Position numbers and translations under genes: made by a program. From the NCBI GenBank assembly GCA_958353395.1, contig CATWSG010000010.1, positions 1 to 64,000 of the forward strand: a DNA stretch of 64,000 nt, written 5' to 3'. The stretch's first letter is position 1. Each line of letters opens with the position of its first letter. This DNA comes from an uncultured Collinsella sp. GTDB lineage: Bacteria; Actinomycetota; Coriobacteriia; Coriobacteriales; Coriobacteriaceae. The notes beneath the pieces are model-generated. The model made no database searches and was not told the origin of the DNA. It saw nothing but the letters and a program-made list of their open reading frames with translations. Shown here piece after piece: positions 25,604-41,723 of the stretch.

Positions 25604-26380
25604 ATGGATTCTTGTTTAACGATAGTCGACGTAACCGGATCGACCAACGACGACCTGCTCGAAGCAGGAAAACAGGGAGCGCCGCACGGCACAGGACTTG
25701 CCGCCCGGGCTCAGACAGCAGGGCGCGGCCGGCGCGGCCACAAGTGGGATTCAACCGCCGGCAACCTATTGCTTTCGATTGTCCTGCGTCCATGCGTTAA
25801 TCCCGCAAAGTACTCTGGTCTTGCCGCCGTCAGCGGCTTAGCGGTGCTCGAGGCGCTCGAAAAGCAGGGTCTTGCAAACGAGATTGGCCTCAAATGGCCC
25901 AACGACCTGGTCGCGAGAGGACGCAAGCTCGGCGGCATTCTGGTCGAGGCCGCACGCGATAACGAAGGCAGCCCCTTTGCAGTCTGTGGCATCGGCGTCA
26001 ACGTGAACTATGTGCCCTCGGAGGTTCCCGATGGCGGCTTGCCGGCAATCGGCCTGTCAGACCTCAACGAGAACGCTCCCGCCGTCGATGTGTTACTCAA
26101 GGAGGTCTATCACACCGTCGTAAACGCTGTGGACGCGTGGGCAGATCTGCTCAATGCCATGAAAGAAAACACCGGACCGCTCGCGCCCGTCCACGGCGAA
26201 TATGTCGCTCACCTCAATTGGATTGGGGAGCACGTTATCGCCCGTTCCCCTGCCGGTGACGAGATGGCGCGCGGAATCTTTAAAACCGTCGATGCCTTTG
26301 GTCGCGCGTGTATCGAAACGGAAGAGGGCGTGCGATCCTTCCATTTTGAGGAAGCATCGCTGCGCCCCTTGAGCGAATAG
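25604..26380 (+). CDS. birA: Biotin--[acetyl-CoA-carboxylase] ligase, class I
   Basis: Encodes 258 aa. The biotinyl-AMP site AGRGRRGHKWDS (about residues 45-56) and LKWPNDLVARGRKLGGILVE are intact, with the SH3-like C-terminal domain. There is no N-terminal winged helix, so unlike E. coli BirA it cannot be the DNA-binding repressor. Divergent from fabH; it would activate AccB from the same locus. AGGAGG precedes the ATG by 11 nt. Confidence 0.94.
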   Translation: MDSCLTIVDVTGSTNDDLLEAGKQGAPHGTGLAARAQTAGRGRRGHKWDSTAGNLLLSIVLRPCVNPAKYSGLAAVSGLAVLEALEKQGLANEIGLKWPNDLVARGRKLGGILVEAARDNEGSPFAVCGIGVNVNYVPSEVPDGGLPAIGLSDLNENAPAVDVLLKEVYHTVVNAVDAWADLLNAMKENTGPLAPVHGEYVAHLNWIGEHVIARSPAGDEMARGIFKTVDAFGRACIETEEGVRSFHFEEASLRPLSE

Positions 26381-26434
26381 GGCGCCGCAGCCACCTTCTC
26401 GGCAGCATTACCCGGCAGTCCAAACCATCATTCA

Positions 26435-26477
26435 AAACAAAAAAGCCCCGCTACCGTAATGGCAGCGGGGCTCTTTA
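26435..26477. terminator. Bidirectional terminator between birA and rpsJ
   Basis: AGCCCCGCT (26444-26452) and AGCGGGGCT (26464-26472) form a 9-bp stem flanked by an A-run on the left and CTTT on the right, serving the convergent birA and rpsJ. Confidence 0.85.
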
Positions 26478-26495
26478 AGCTATGAGCGATATCGC

Positions 26496-26804
26496 TTAGA
26501 GCTTGATGTCGATGTCGACGCCAGCGGGGAGGTCGAGACGCATGAGCGAATCAACGGTGCCCGAGGTGGGGTCGAGGATGTCGATGAGGCGCTTGTGGGT
26601 GCGCATCTCGAACTGCTCACGGGAGTCCTTGTTCACGTGCGGCGAGCGGATAACCGTGTACAGGTTGCGCTCGGTGGGCAGGGGGACAGGACCGGAAACG
26701 CGAGCGCCGGTCTTCTGAGCGGTCTCAACGATGAGCTTCGCGGACTGATCGACGACCTCGTGATCATAGCCCTTGAGGCGAATGCGGATCTTCTGGGTAG
26801 CCAA
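26496..26804 (-). CDS. rpsJ: 30S ribosomal protein S10 (NusE)
   Basis: Encodes 102 aa. [20 protein letters not shown] and [20 protein letters not shown] are diagnostic. S10 is in the 30S head and also acts as NusE in antitermination and transcription-translation coupling. It normally heads the S10 operon; here it ends the str operon after fusA, 60 nt downstream, and is 14 kb from rplC. Confidence 0.98.
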   Translation of the reverse strand: MATQKIRIRLKGYDHEVVDQSAKLIVETAQKTGARVSGPVPLPTERNLYTVIRSPHVNKDSREQFEMRTHKRLIDILDPTSGTVDSLMRLDLPAGVDIDIKL

Positions 26805-26864
26805 CTTAAACCTCCAAAGAGTGCGAGAGATGTTCTCGCGGATTACGTAACAGGGAGCTCGAAC

Positions 26865-28964
26865 TTAGGCGTTCTTGCTCATGACCTCGTCCACGATGGA
26901 CTTGGGCGCGGGCTCATAAGAGTCGAACTGCATCGTGTAGGATGCACGGCCCTGGGTCTGGGAGCGAAGGTCGGTAGCGTAACCGAACATCTCGCCCAGC
27001 GGCACCTTGGCACGGATGAGCTTGGTGTTCTTGCGATCCTCCATGCCCTCGATCTTACCGCGGCGACCGGAGAGGTTGCCCATAACGTCGCCCATGTACT
27101 GCTCGGGGGTCTCGACCTCGACAGCCATGATCGGCTCGAGCAGCTGCGGATCGGACTTCTTGAGGGCGTCCTTGATAGCCATAGAACCGGCAATCTTGAA
27201 GGCGGCCTCGGAGGAGTCGACCTCGTGGTAAGAACCGTCGAACAGGGTGACCTTAACGTCGAGGACCGGGAAGCCGGCGATAACACCGGTGTTCAGGGCC
27301 TCCTGGATGCCCTTGTCGATGGACGGGATGTACTCCTTGGGCACGACGCCGCCGACGATAGCGTTGACGAACTCGTAGCCGAAGCCCTCCTCCATCTTCT
27401 CGAGCTTGATGACGGCGTGGCCGTACTGACCGCGACCGCCGGACTGACGGACGAACTTGCCCTCAGCCTTCTCGACGTCGTGACCAGCGGTCTCGCGGTA
27501 GGCAACCTGGGGCTTACCAACGTTAGCGTCAACCTTGAACTCGCGGAGCAGACGGTCGACGATGATCTCGAGGTGCAGCTCGCCCATGCCGGCGATGATG
27601 GTCTGGCCGGTCTCGTGGTTGGTGGACACCTGGAAGGTCGGGTCCTCCTCGGCGAGCTTGGTCAGAGCCAGGGACATCTTGTCCTGCTCTGCCTTGGTCT
27701 TGGGCTCGATGGCAACGTCGATAACGGGCTTAGCGAACTCAATCTTCTCGAGGACGATCTCCTTGCCCTCTTCGCACAGGGTATCACCGGTGGTGGAGTT
27801 CTTGAAGCCGACGCAAGCGACGATGTCGCCGGCGGCAGCGTCGTCACGGTCGATACGCTCGGCGGCGTTCATCTCGAGGATGCGGCCGAGGCGCTCGCGC
27901 TGACCGTTGGAAGCGTTGACCACGTAGGAGCCGGACTCGGCGCGGCCGGAGTAAACGCGGACATAGGTGAGCTTACCGACGAACGGGTCGGTCATGATCT
28001 TGAAGACCAGACCGGAGAAGGGCTCGTCGAAGGAAGGATGACGCTGGATCTCCTCGCCGGTGTCCGGATCGGTACCGGTGACGGCCTCAACGTCGAGCGG
28101 GCTGGGCAGGTAGTCGACGACAGCGTCGAGCAGCTCCTGAACGCCCTTGTTCTTGTAGGCGGAGCCCACGAAGACGAGGTTGAGCTCGTTGGCCAGAACG
28201 CCCTTGCGCAGAGCGGCCTTGAGCTCCTCGACGGTGAAGTCCTCCTCCATGAGGATCTTCTCCATGAGCTCGTCGTCAAAGCTGGCAGCAGCGTCGAGGA
28301 GCTCCTCGCGCTTGGTGGCAGCGATGTCGGCGAACTCAGCCGGGATCTCGTCCATCGGCTCGGGGTAGGTCATACCCTTCTCGTCGGCCTTGAAGTCCCA
28401 TGCAGTCATGGTGACCAGGTCGATGACGCCCCAGAAGTTGTCCTCGGCGCCCATCGGGACCTGAGCGGCCACGGCGTTAGCGTCGAGACGATCCTTCATG
28501 GTCTCGATAGCGTTGAAGAAGTCAGCGCCCACGCGGTCATACTTGTTGATGAAGGCGATGCGGGGGACGTTGAAGGTAGAAGCCTGACGCCAAACGGTCT
28601 CAGACTGGGGCTGAACGCCGGCAACGGCGTCGAAGACGGCGACAGCACCATCGAGGACGCGCAGGCAGCGCTCGACCTCGGCGGTGAAGTCAACGTGGCC
28701 CGGGGTGTCGATGATCTGGATGCGGTAGTCCTTACCGTCCTTGTTCCAGAAGCACGTGGTAGCAGCGGAGGTAATGGTTACGCCGCGCTCCTGCTCCTGA
28801 ACCATCCAGTCCATGGTGGCAGCGCCCTCATGGACCTCACCGATCTTGTGGGTCTTACCGGTGTAGTAAAGAATACGCTCGGTCGTGGTGGTCTTACCGG
28901 CATCGATGTGGGCCATGATGCCGATGTTACGGGTATCGGAAAGCTTGTACTTAGGCTTAGCCAT
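26865..28964 (-). CDS. fusA: Elongation factor G
   Basis: Encodes 699 aa. GTPase motifs [19 protein letters not shown] (G1), [11 protein letters not shown] (G2), DTPGHVDFT (G3), [10 protein letters not shown] (G4); domains II-V follow. Drives translocation and, with RRF, ribosome recycling. Start ATG at 28964, 19 nt after rpsG. tuf, its usual neighbour, is not in this window. Confidence 0.98.
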   Translation of the reverse strand: MAKPKYKLSDTRNIGIMAHIDAGKTTTTERILYYTGKTHKIGEVHEGAATMDWMVQEQERGVTITSAATTCFWNKDGKDYRIQIIDTPGHVDFTAEVERCLRVLDGAVAVFDAVAGVQPQSETVWRQASTFNVPRIAFINKYDRVGADFFNAIETMKDRLDANAVAAQVPMGAEDNFWGVIDLVTMTAWDFKADEKGMTYPEPMDEIPAEFADIAATKREELLDAAASFDDELMEKILMEEDFTVEELKAALRKGVLANELNLVFVGSAYKNKGVQELLDAVVDYLPSPLDVEAVTGTDPDTGEEIQRHPSFDEPFSGLVFKIMTDPFVGKLTYVRVYSGRAESGSYVVNASNGQRERLGRILEMNAAERIDRDDAAAGDIVACVGFKNSTTGDTLCEEGKEIVLEKIEFAKPVIDVAIEPKTKAEQDKMSLALTKLAEEDPTFQVSTNHETGQTIIAGMGELHLEIIVDRLLREFKVDANVGKPQVAYRETAGHDVEKAEGKFVRQSGGRGQYGHAVIKLEKMEEGFGYEFVNAIVGGVVPKEYIPSIDKGIQEALNTGVIAGFPVLDVKVTLFDGSYHEVDSSEAAFKIAGSMAIKDALKKSDPQLLEPIMAVEVETPEQYMGDVMGNLSGRRGKIEGMEDRKNTKLIRAKVPLGEMFGYATDLRSQTQGRASYTMQFDSYEPAPKSIVDEVMSKNA

Positions 28965-28983
28965 GTTAGTTCCTTACCTTAAC

Positions 28984-29457
28984 TTACCAACGATAGTGAG
29001 AGAACGCGCGGTTGGCCTCGGCCATCTTGAAGACGTCCTCACGCTTCTTGACGGAAGCGCCCAGGCCGTTGGAAGCGTCGAGGATCTCGTTGGCGAGACG
29101 CTCGGCCATGGTCTTCTCCTTGCGAGCGCGGGAGAAGTTGACGATCCAGCGGATACCCAGAGCGGTGGAACGACGGGAGTTGACCTCCATCGGGACCTGA
29201 TAGGTAGCGCCACCGACACGCTTGGGCTTAACCTCGAGCGTGGGCTTGACGTTGTCCATAGCCTTCTTGAAGGTAGCGAGAGCGTCGCCACCCTCGGACT
29301 TCTCGGCAACGATCTCGAAAGCGGTGTAAACGATGCGCTCAGCGGTGGCCTTCTTGCCGTCAAGAAGGACCTTGTTGATGAGCTGAGTCACCAGGCGGTT
29401 GTTGTAAACGGCGTCAGGCTGAACCTCACGACGATTAGCTGCTGCACGACGCGGCAT
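28984..29457 (-). CDS. rpsG: 30S ribosomal protein S7
   Basis: Encodes 157 aa. [34 protein letters not shown] and [20 protein letters not shown] with [20 protein letters not shown] fit S7, which nucleates the 30S head. In E. coli it is the translational repressor of the str operon. Confidence 0.98.
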   Translation of the reverse strand: MPRRAAANRREVQPDAVYNNRLVTQLINKVLLDGKKATAERIVYTAFEIVAEKSEGGDALATFKKAMDNVKPTLEVKPKRVGGATYQVPMEVNSRRSTALGIRWIVNFSRARKEKTMAERLANEILDASNGLGASVKKREDVFKMAEANRAFSHYRW

Positions 29458-29530
29458 GTGAAATCTCCTTAAGTGTCTACCGTGCGGCGCTTAGGCGGCA
29501 CACGGCGAAAGTATCAAAACGTTATCTGGC

Positions 29531-29908
29531 TTATTTGGCCTTGGGGCGCTTAGCACCGTACTTGGAACGGGCCTGCATACGGTTCTGGACCGGAGCAGCG
29601 TCGTAGGCGCCACGGATGACGTGATAACGGACACCAGGGAGGTCACGGACACGACCGCCGCGGACGAGCACGATGGAGTGCTCCTGCAGGTTGTGGCCCT
29701 CACCCGGGATGTAAGCAGTAACTTCGATGCCGTTGACGAGGCGAACACGGGCAACCTTACGAAGAGCCGAGTTCGGCTTCTTGGGGCTCGTGGTGAAGAC
29801 GCGGGTGCACACGCCGCGCTTCTGGGAGTTGTGCTGCAGAGCAGCGTTCTTGGACTTCTTGGGCACGGAACGACGGCCCTGGCGAACCAGCTGGTTAATA
29901 GTAGGCAA
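29531..29908 (-). CDS. rpsL: 30S ribosomal protein S12
   Basis: Encodes 125 aa. [40 protein letters not shown] and [20 protein letters not shown] are diagnostic of this decoding-centre protein. The lysine in KKPNSA, changed in classical streptomycin-resistant mutants, is wild type. First gene of the str operon. Confidence 0.98.
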   Translation of the reverse strand: MPTINQLVRQGRRSVPKKSKNAALQHNSQKRGVCTRVFTTSPKKPNSALRKVARVRLVNGIEVTAYIPGEGHNLQEHSIVLVRGGRVRDLPGVRYHVIRGAYDAAPVQNRMQARSKYGAKRPKAK

Positions 29909-30001
29909 AGCGTACTCCTTCTCGAATGATTCCAGCTTTCTGTAAAGTGCAACGGCTTGAATCGAGGGGTCAGCATCCCCCTACGAAACACGCAGTTCGA
30001 T

Positions 30002-30054
30002 AGGATACGTGCCGTTAGCTGTGCCGTCAACAGACCACGCCGCCGGGCGTATCC
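30002..30054 (-). promoter_or_regulatory. Promoter of rpsL-rpsG-fusA-rpsJ
   Basis: Minus-strand TTGACG (30025-30030), a 17-nt spacer and TATCCT (30002-30007). Upstream lies GGATACGCCCGG (30043-30054), shared with the rplC and rplB upstream regions. Confidence 0.65.
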
Positions 30055-30114
30055 CAAAATGAGCACATTTCCGCAAAGCCTACACAAAAGGAATCTCCTC
30101 CTGTGCGCGGGGAC

Positions 30115-30253
30115 GGATCCCCGGGCCGGGCCGCCCGCTGTTTAAGTTTGCTGCTCTACAGTCCTGGCTCGCACGGAGAGCACATTAAGTGCTCTCCGGC
30201 TCGTGCGGAACTCACGACAAACTTAACCCCCGCGCTGCCCGGTCCGGGAATCC
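30115..30253. repeat. Giant nested hairpin upstream of rpsL (copy 2)
   Basis: Arms 30115-30150 and 30218-30253 pair over 36 positions with 7 mismatches; the inner 10 bp are perfect (TTAAGTTTG/CAAACTTAA). The core 30151-30217 carries GAGAGCACATTAAGTGCTCT (within 30175-30197), flanked by CTGGCTCGCACG and GGCTCGTGCGGAACTC, nearly identical to the copy at 41461. Ends about 60 bp before the rpsL promoter. Confidence 0.9.
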
Positions 30254-30275
30254 GACGTGCTCGTCGGGGCAACGG

Positions 30276-30312
30276 TACCTGCCAAAAAAGGGACAGGTTT
30301 ATTTTGGTCGGT
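30276..30312. repeat. GGGACAGG/TTTATTTT hairpin
   Basis: ACCTGCCAAAA and TTTTGGTCGGT arms enclose AAGGGACAGGTTTA. A second copy with a shared core and changed but still complementary arms is at 57261-57298. Confidence 0.7.
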
Positions 30313-30380
30313 TATATCTGGGGAAACGCCGCGCTCCAGCGGTGATCTGCTCTCATCTGTCGTATGGAAATCGGCGGCGT

Positions 30381-30511
30381 TTTCGGAAGTATGCGGCAAA
30401 TTATGAACTTGCCGAGCACGCAGGGGTTTTGCGATAACAAACCCGCAGGTAGATCGCTTGAGCATATGCGGTGTGGTCGACCCATCAAGATTTTGCCGCA
30501 TACTTCCGAAA
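30381..30511. repeat. Long-range inverted repeat in rpsL-rpoC gap
   Basis: TTTCGGAAGTATGCGGCAAA (30381-30400) recurs as its perfect complement at 30492-30511, 91 nt apart. The loop contains CGCAGGTAGAT, which recurs in the rpoB upstream region near 38866. Nothing else gene-like was seen between 30312 and 30588. Confidence 0.75.
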
Positions 30512-30588
30512 TCGCACCTCAAAATAATCCGTTTTCCTCCGTCCCCAAGGGATCAACGGAACGCAACAGGTTGAGCATACGCAAGCGA

Positions 30589-30688
30589 GCGGCCCCCAGA
30601 GCGTACAAGGTGGCATGAAAAAGGCAGGGCATTGACCTTTTGGTCATGCCCTGCCTTTTGAATGACAGATTGTAGCTCTGGGGGCCGC
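30589..30688 (-). terminator. Nested terminator of rpoBC
   Basis: An inner stem (AAAAGGCAGGGCAT with its complement, 30619-30659, loop TTTT) gives a strong bidirectional terminator. It is wrapped by a second 14-bp perfect pair, GCGGCCCCCAGAGC (30589-30602) and GCTCTGGGGGCCGC (30675-30688). Confidence 0.85.
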
Positions 30689-30732
30689 ACAGCGACGGAG
30701 ATCTCCGCCGTTCGTTAGAACGGCGGAACTAG

Positions 30733-38706
<7,974 letters not shown>

Positions 38707-38779
38707 CAGGTTTTTCCTCCTTCACGGAAATGCTCGGTGGGTTGGCGAGGCATAGCTTCGCCAGTTATCGCAACCTAAT

Positions 38780-38807
38780 AGTTTATCAGGTACCGACCGT
38801 TGGGCAA
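38780..38807 (-). promoter_or_regulatory. Predicted rpoBC promoter
   Basis: TTGCCC (38802-38807 on the minus strand), a 16-nt spacer and TAAACT (38780-38785), about 75 nt before the rpoB ATG. Having its own promoter fits the separation from rplJL by galU. Confidence 0.5.
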
Positions 38808-38883
38808 GAAAAGCCTTGACGCGATTGAGTTTTTGGAGTAGCAAAGTTTTTCGACAGAAAACACGCAGGTAGATGGGTGTGTA

Positions 38884-38898
38884 TCGAACATCTGTTCA
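38884..38898. promoter_or_regulatory. SOS-box-like palindrome
   Basis: CGAACATCTGTTC matches the Gram-positive LexA operator pattern CGAAC-N4-GTTC(G) except for the last base. It lies about 80 bp upstream of the rpoB promoter and may be fortuitous. Confidence 0.3.
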
Positions 38899-38940
38899 TA
38901 TATTTTCTGTGAACAGAGAGCCGGCAATCGCAGCTCTTAT

Positions 38941-38973
38941 AAAAAACGGGCGCGAACCGAGGTCCGCGCCCGT
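38941..38973 (-). terminator. Terminator of galU
   Basis: ACGGGCGCG and CGCGCCCGT flank a 10-nt loop; the minus-strand transcript then reads TTTTTT. It lies 21 bp after the galU stop. Confidence 0.85.
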
Positions 38974-38993
38974 AAATGTCGATGTCCGAAGGC

Positions 38994-39902
38994 TTACTTG
39001 CGCATCAATCCGCCGCGCTCGTCGATGGCGTCCCAGAAGGCATCGGCAAAGCGGGGATCGCTTGCAGCCATGAGGGCGTTGGTGGCCATCCAGCCAGAGG
39101 GAGTGCCGGTGTCGTAGCCCGACAGCGGGTCGATGACGACGGCATACATGGCCTCACGGTCGAGCGAACGGGCCATGGCGTCGGTGAGTTGAATCTCGCC
39201 GCCCTTGCCGGCCTGCTGATCGGCGAGCAGGTCCATAACCAGCGGGCTCAGCAGGTAACGACCGACGATGTACAGGTTGGACGGAGCAGCCTCGGGAGCG
39301 GGCTTCTCGACCAGACCGCCGATACGCCAGACAGCGCCCGGCTCTGCATCGGCAACGTCCTCGGCACCCTCGAGCGAACCGACGCGCTCACCGGCGATAA
39401 CGCCGTAGCGGCTGACTTCCTCGGGCGAGCAAGCAGCGACGGCGATAACCGAAGCTCCACCGTGCTCCTTGGAAACGGCGAGCATCTTGTCGCAGATGTC
39501 GCGGTTAGGCACAACGTAGTCGCCCAGAAGAACCAGGAAGTTCTCCCCTGCCACGGCGTCGGCAGCAGAGCGAATAGCATGGCCGAGGCCCTTGGGCTCG
39601 TACTGATAACGGAAGTCGACCGGCATACCGCCAGCGTGGGCGACGGCATCGGCATAGGCGTTCTTGCCGCGCTCGCGCAGCAGGTTCTCGAGCGAGCGAT
39701 CGGGCTGGAAGTAGTTCAGTAGCTCGGGCTTACCGGGAGATGTAACGATGATGGCGTCGTCGACTTCCTCGGGGTCGAGCGCCTCCTCGACGACGTACTG
39801 AATGACGGGCTTGTCGAGCACCGGCAGCATCTCTTTGGGCGTGCACTTGGTGCCAGGCAGAAAACGCGTGCCAAGACCGGCGGCGGGGATGATTGCCTTC
39901 AT
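38994..39902 (-). CDS. galU: UTP--glucose-1-phosphate uridylyltransferase
   Basis: Encodes 302 aa. MKAIIPAAGLGTRFLPGTKC with TPKEMLPVLDKPVIQYVVEE is the nucleotidyltransferase signature; the catalytic aspartate is in LLGDYVV. It makes UDP-glucose for surface glycans and galactose metabolism. ATG at 39902 follows AAAGGATC. It is an insertion between rplL and rpoB with its own promoter and terminator. Confidence 0.95.
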   Translation of the reverse strand: MKAIIPAAGLGTRFLPGTKCTPKEMLPVLDKPVIQYVVEEALDPEEVDDAIIVTSPGKPELLNYFQPDRSLENLLRERGKNAYADAVAHAGGMPVDFRYQYEPKGLGHAIRSAADAVAGENFLVLLGDYVVPNRDICDKMLAVSKEHGGASVIAVAACSPEEVSRYGVIAGERVGSLEGAEDVADAEPGAVWRIGGLVEKPAPEAAPSNLYIVGRYLLSPLVMDLLADQQAGKGGEIQLTDAMARSLDREAMYAVVIDPLSGYDTGTPSGWMATNALMAASDPRFADAFWDAIDERGGLMRK

Positions 39903-39998
39903 GTTATTCAAAGATCCTTTCACAGGCGCAAAAGCGCCCCATGCGTGCGGCGCACAGCCGCAGACCAAATTGCGATACCCAAGCATCTTACCGCTGGA

Positions 39999-40026
39999 AC
40001 TATATGTCGCTACAAGGCAGAGACAA
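39999..40026 (-). promoter_or_regulatory. Predicted galU promoter
   Basis: TTGTCT (40021-40026), a 16-nt spacer and TATAGT (39999-40004) on the minus strand, about 95 nt before galU. Nothing else gene-like was seen in 39903-40150. Confidence 0.5.
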
Positions 40027-40150
40027 TTCTTCAGCAGGTCAACGCAAATTATTGCTCGAATGGTGCAATTTTATTGCCCAACGGCAGGGCACCCGATACG
40101 ACGCAAATCACAGAATACGGCAGTTTGAGCTACCGATGTCGAGGGACCGA

Positions 40151-40187
40151 AAAACAAAAAAGACGGGGCTCGCAATGCGAACCCCGC
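40151..40187 (-). terminator. Terminator of rplJ-rplL
   Basis: CGGGGCTCGC (40164-40173) and GCGAACCCCG (40177-40186) form a 10-bp stem with one mismatch and a 3-nt loop, followed on the minus strand by TCTTTTTTG. It ends the rplJL unit ahead of galU. Confidence 0.88.
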
Positions 40188-40216
40188 CTGCAAAGAAATC
40201 TGGCGAGAAAGCCTGA

Positions 40217-40594
40217 TTACTTGAGGGTGACAGCAGCGCCAGCAGCCTCGAGCTTCTCCTTGGCAGCCTCGGCGTCCTCCTTCTTGGCACCCTCGAGAAC
40301 AGCCTTGGGAGCGCCCTCGACGACCTCCTTGGCCTCCTTCAGGCCAAGGTTGGTGAGCTCACGGACGGCCTTGATGACCTGGATCTTGTTGTCGCCGAAG
40401 CCCTCGAGCACGACGTCAAACTCGGTCTTCTCCTCGGCCTCAGCAGCGCCAGCAGCGGGAGCGGCGACAACAGCGGCAGGAGCAGCGGCGGAAACGCCGA
40501 AGGTGTCCTCGATAGCCTTAACGAGCTCGGAAGCCTCGAGAAGGGTCATTTCCTTAAGAGCATCGATGATCTCATCGGTGGTAAGCTTAGCCAT
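40217..40594 (-). CDS. rplL: 50S ribosomal protein L7/L12
   Basis: Encodes 125 aa. The N-terminal dimerisation domain ([20 protein letters not shown]), an Ala-rich hinge (about 45-60) and the factor-binding C-terminal domain ([20 protein letters not shown]) are all present. It forms the stalk that recruits EF-G and EF-Tu. ATG at 40594 follows GAAAGGAC. Confidence 0.98.
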   Translation of the reverse strand: MAKLTTDEIIDALKEMTLLEASELVKAIEDTFGVSAAAPAAVVAAPAAGAAEAEEKTEFDVVLEGFGDNKIQVIKAVRELTNLGLKEAKEVVEGAPKAVLEGAKKEDAEAAKEKLEAAGAAVTLK

Positions 40595-40696
40595 TTCTAA
40601 GTCCTTTCGGTTTCCGTGCGGATGCACGGAGATCAGTTAAAACACGGCGCGAATGCGCCAGGGGTGCGGCGTTGCCGCCGCGGGTGAAAACAGCAA

Positions 40697-41218
40697 CTAG
40701 GCTGCCTTCTGCTCGGAGACCTGCTGGATCGAACGAGCGAGACCAGAGGAAACGCCGTTGACGCAGACAGCGATGTCGCGAGCGAAACCGGAGATGAGAC
40801 CGGCGATCTGGCCGAGAAGCTGATCCTTGGTGGGCAGCTCGGCGATAGCCTTAACATCATCAGCGGAAACGGCCTTGCCGTCGGAGATACCGCCCTTGAT
40901 CTCAAGGACGCCCTTGGACTTAGCGGAGAAGTCCTTAAGGGCCTTAGCGGCCTCGACCGGCTCGGTCTCGTAGAACACATAAGCGACGGGGCCGGCGAGG
41001 AGTTCGTCGATCTCGGGCTGCTCCTGGTTCTTGAGAGCGATCTTGACCAGGTTGTTCTTGTAGACCTTCATCTCGGCGCCGCACTCGCGAAGCTGATGAC
41101 GCAGCTCCTGAGCCTGCTTAACCGTCAGACCGTTGTAGTTGACGACGAACAGACCGGCGTTCTCGGCGATACGGGACTCGATCTCTGCAACCTTGTCGAT
41201 TTTGTACTGCTGGGGCAT
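40697..41218 (-). CDS. rplJ: 50S ribosomal protein L10
   Basis: Encodes 173 aa. The N-terminal rRNA-binding part (LFVVNYNGLTVKQAQELRHQ, KVYKNNLVKIAL) and the C-terminal L7/L12-binding helix fit L10. Its complex with L12 is a classical autogenous repressor binding the rplJ leader. GAGGAGG precedes the start. Confidence 0.98.
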   Translation of the reverse strand: MPQQYKIDKVAEIESRIAENAGLFVVNYNGLTVKQAQELRHQLRECGAEMKVYKNNLVKIALKNQEQPEIDELLAGPVAYVFYETEPVEAAKALKDFSAKSKGVLEIKGGISDGKAVSADDVKAIAELPTKDQLLGQIAGLISGFARDIAVCVNGVSSGLARSIQQVSEQKAA

Positions 41219-41282
41219 GAATTACACCTCCTCGAATTCTTTCCGGGCACGGTCCGCCACAAGGACGTGACGGGGGCATGTC

Positions 41283-41320
41283 CAAAAAGAAAGCCCCCGC
41301 GCTGCATGAGCGACGGGGGC
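41283..41320 (-). terminator. Attenuator in the rplJ leader
   Basis: GCCCCCG(C)GC/GCG(A)CGGGGGC forms a strong hairpin followed by TTTCTTTTT on the minus strand. It lies between the rplJ promoter and the rplJ start (65 nt away), so it would stop transcription before the gene unless relieved. This fits L10-leader-type attenuation. Confidence 0.75.
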
Positions 41321-41434
41321 GAGAAGACATATCTACTCGACCACCTCGGCTGGCGGGATATCCCATTAAGCTCGCGGGCGATGCCCGTTTGCACCGGCTG
41401 TCTCTGGCAGCGGATTCGTGCGTGAACCGAAAGT

Positions 41435-41463
41435 ATTATGGCGGGGACCCCGGCGTCGGTCAA
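41435..41463 (-). promoter_or_regulatory. Promoter of rplJ-rplL
   Basis: TTGACC (41458-41463), a 17-nt spacer and CATAAT (41435-41440) on the minus strand, giving a leader of about 210 nt. The -35 touches the outer arm of the nested hairpin. Confidence 0.7.
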
Positions 41464-41664
41464 CGGAAAACCGGGCTGCACACAATTCCACCATCCGGCA
41501 CGCGCCGCCGAAGGCCAGGCGCAAGGTTTTCGCTCGGTCAAGTCCTGGCTCGCACGAAGAGCACATTAAGTGCTCTTCGGCTCGTGCGGAATCTACGAAA
41601 CCCTTGCGCCTGGCCTTCGGCGGCGCGTGCCTGCGTTGACTTTGGGCAGCCCGGGTTTTCGTTG
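41461..41664. repeat. Giant nested hairpin upstream of rplJ (copy 3)
   Basis: Inner arms 41497-41532 and 41596-41631 pair over 36 bp with one mismatch; outer arms (41461-41479, 41646-41664) pair around CCGGGCTGC. The core tip reads AAGAGCACATTAAGTGCTCTT (41557-41577 region), where G:C at one position of the other copies became A:T on both sides, a compensatory change. Lies between the aminotransferase stop and the rplJ promoter; no gene in 41219-41723. Confidence 0.9.
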
Positions 41665-41723
41665 GCTGACGCCCCCACTCATAATGCTTGGGTCGGTAGG
41701 CTGATGTGTTGCGTCCCGTTGGG

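Noticed and set aside
26595..28982. 795-codon open frame opposite fusA and rpsJ
   Set aside because: Mirror of EF-G codons; composition typical of antisense of a highly expressed GC-rich gene; no domain.
30223..30522. 99-codon open frame on the minus strand between rpsL and rpoC
   Set aside because: It runs through inverted repeats and a GGGACAG hairpin, lacks a ribosome site and has no domain; judged non-coding.
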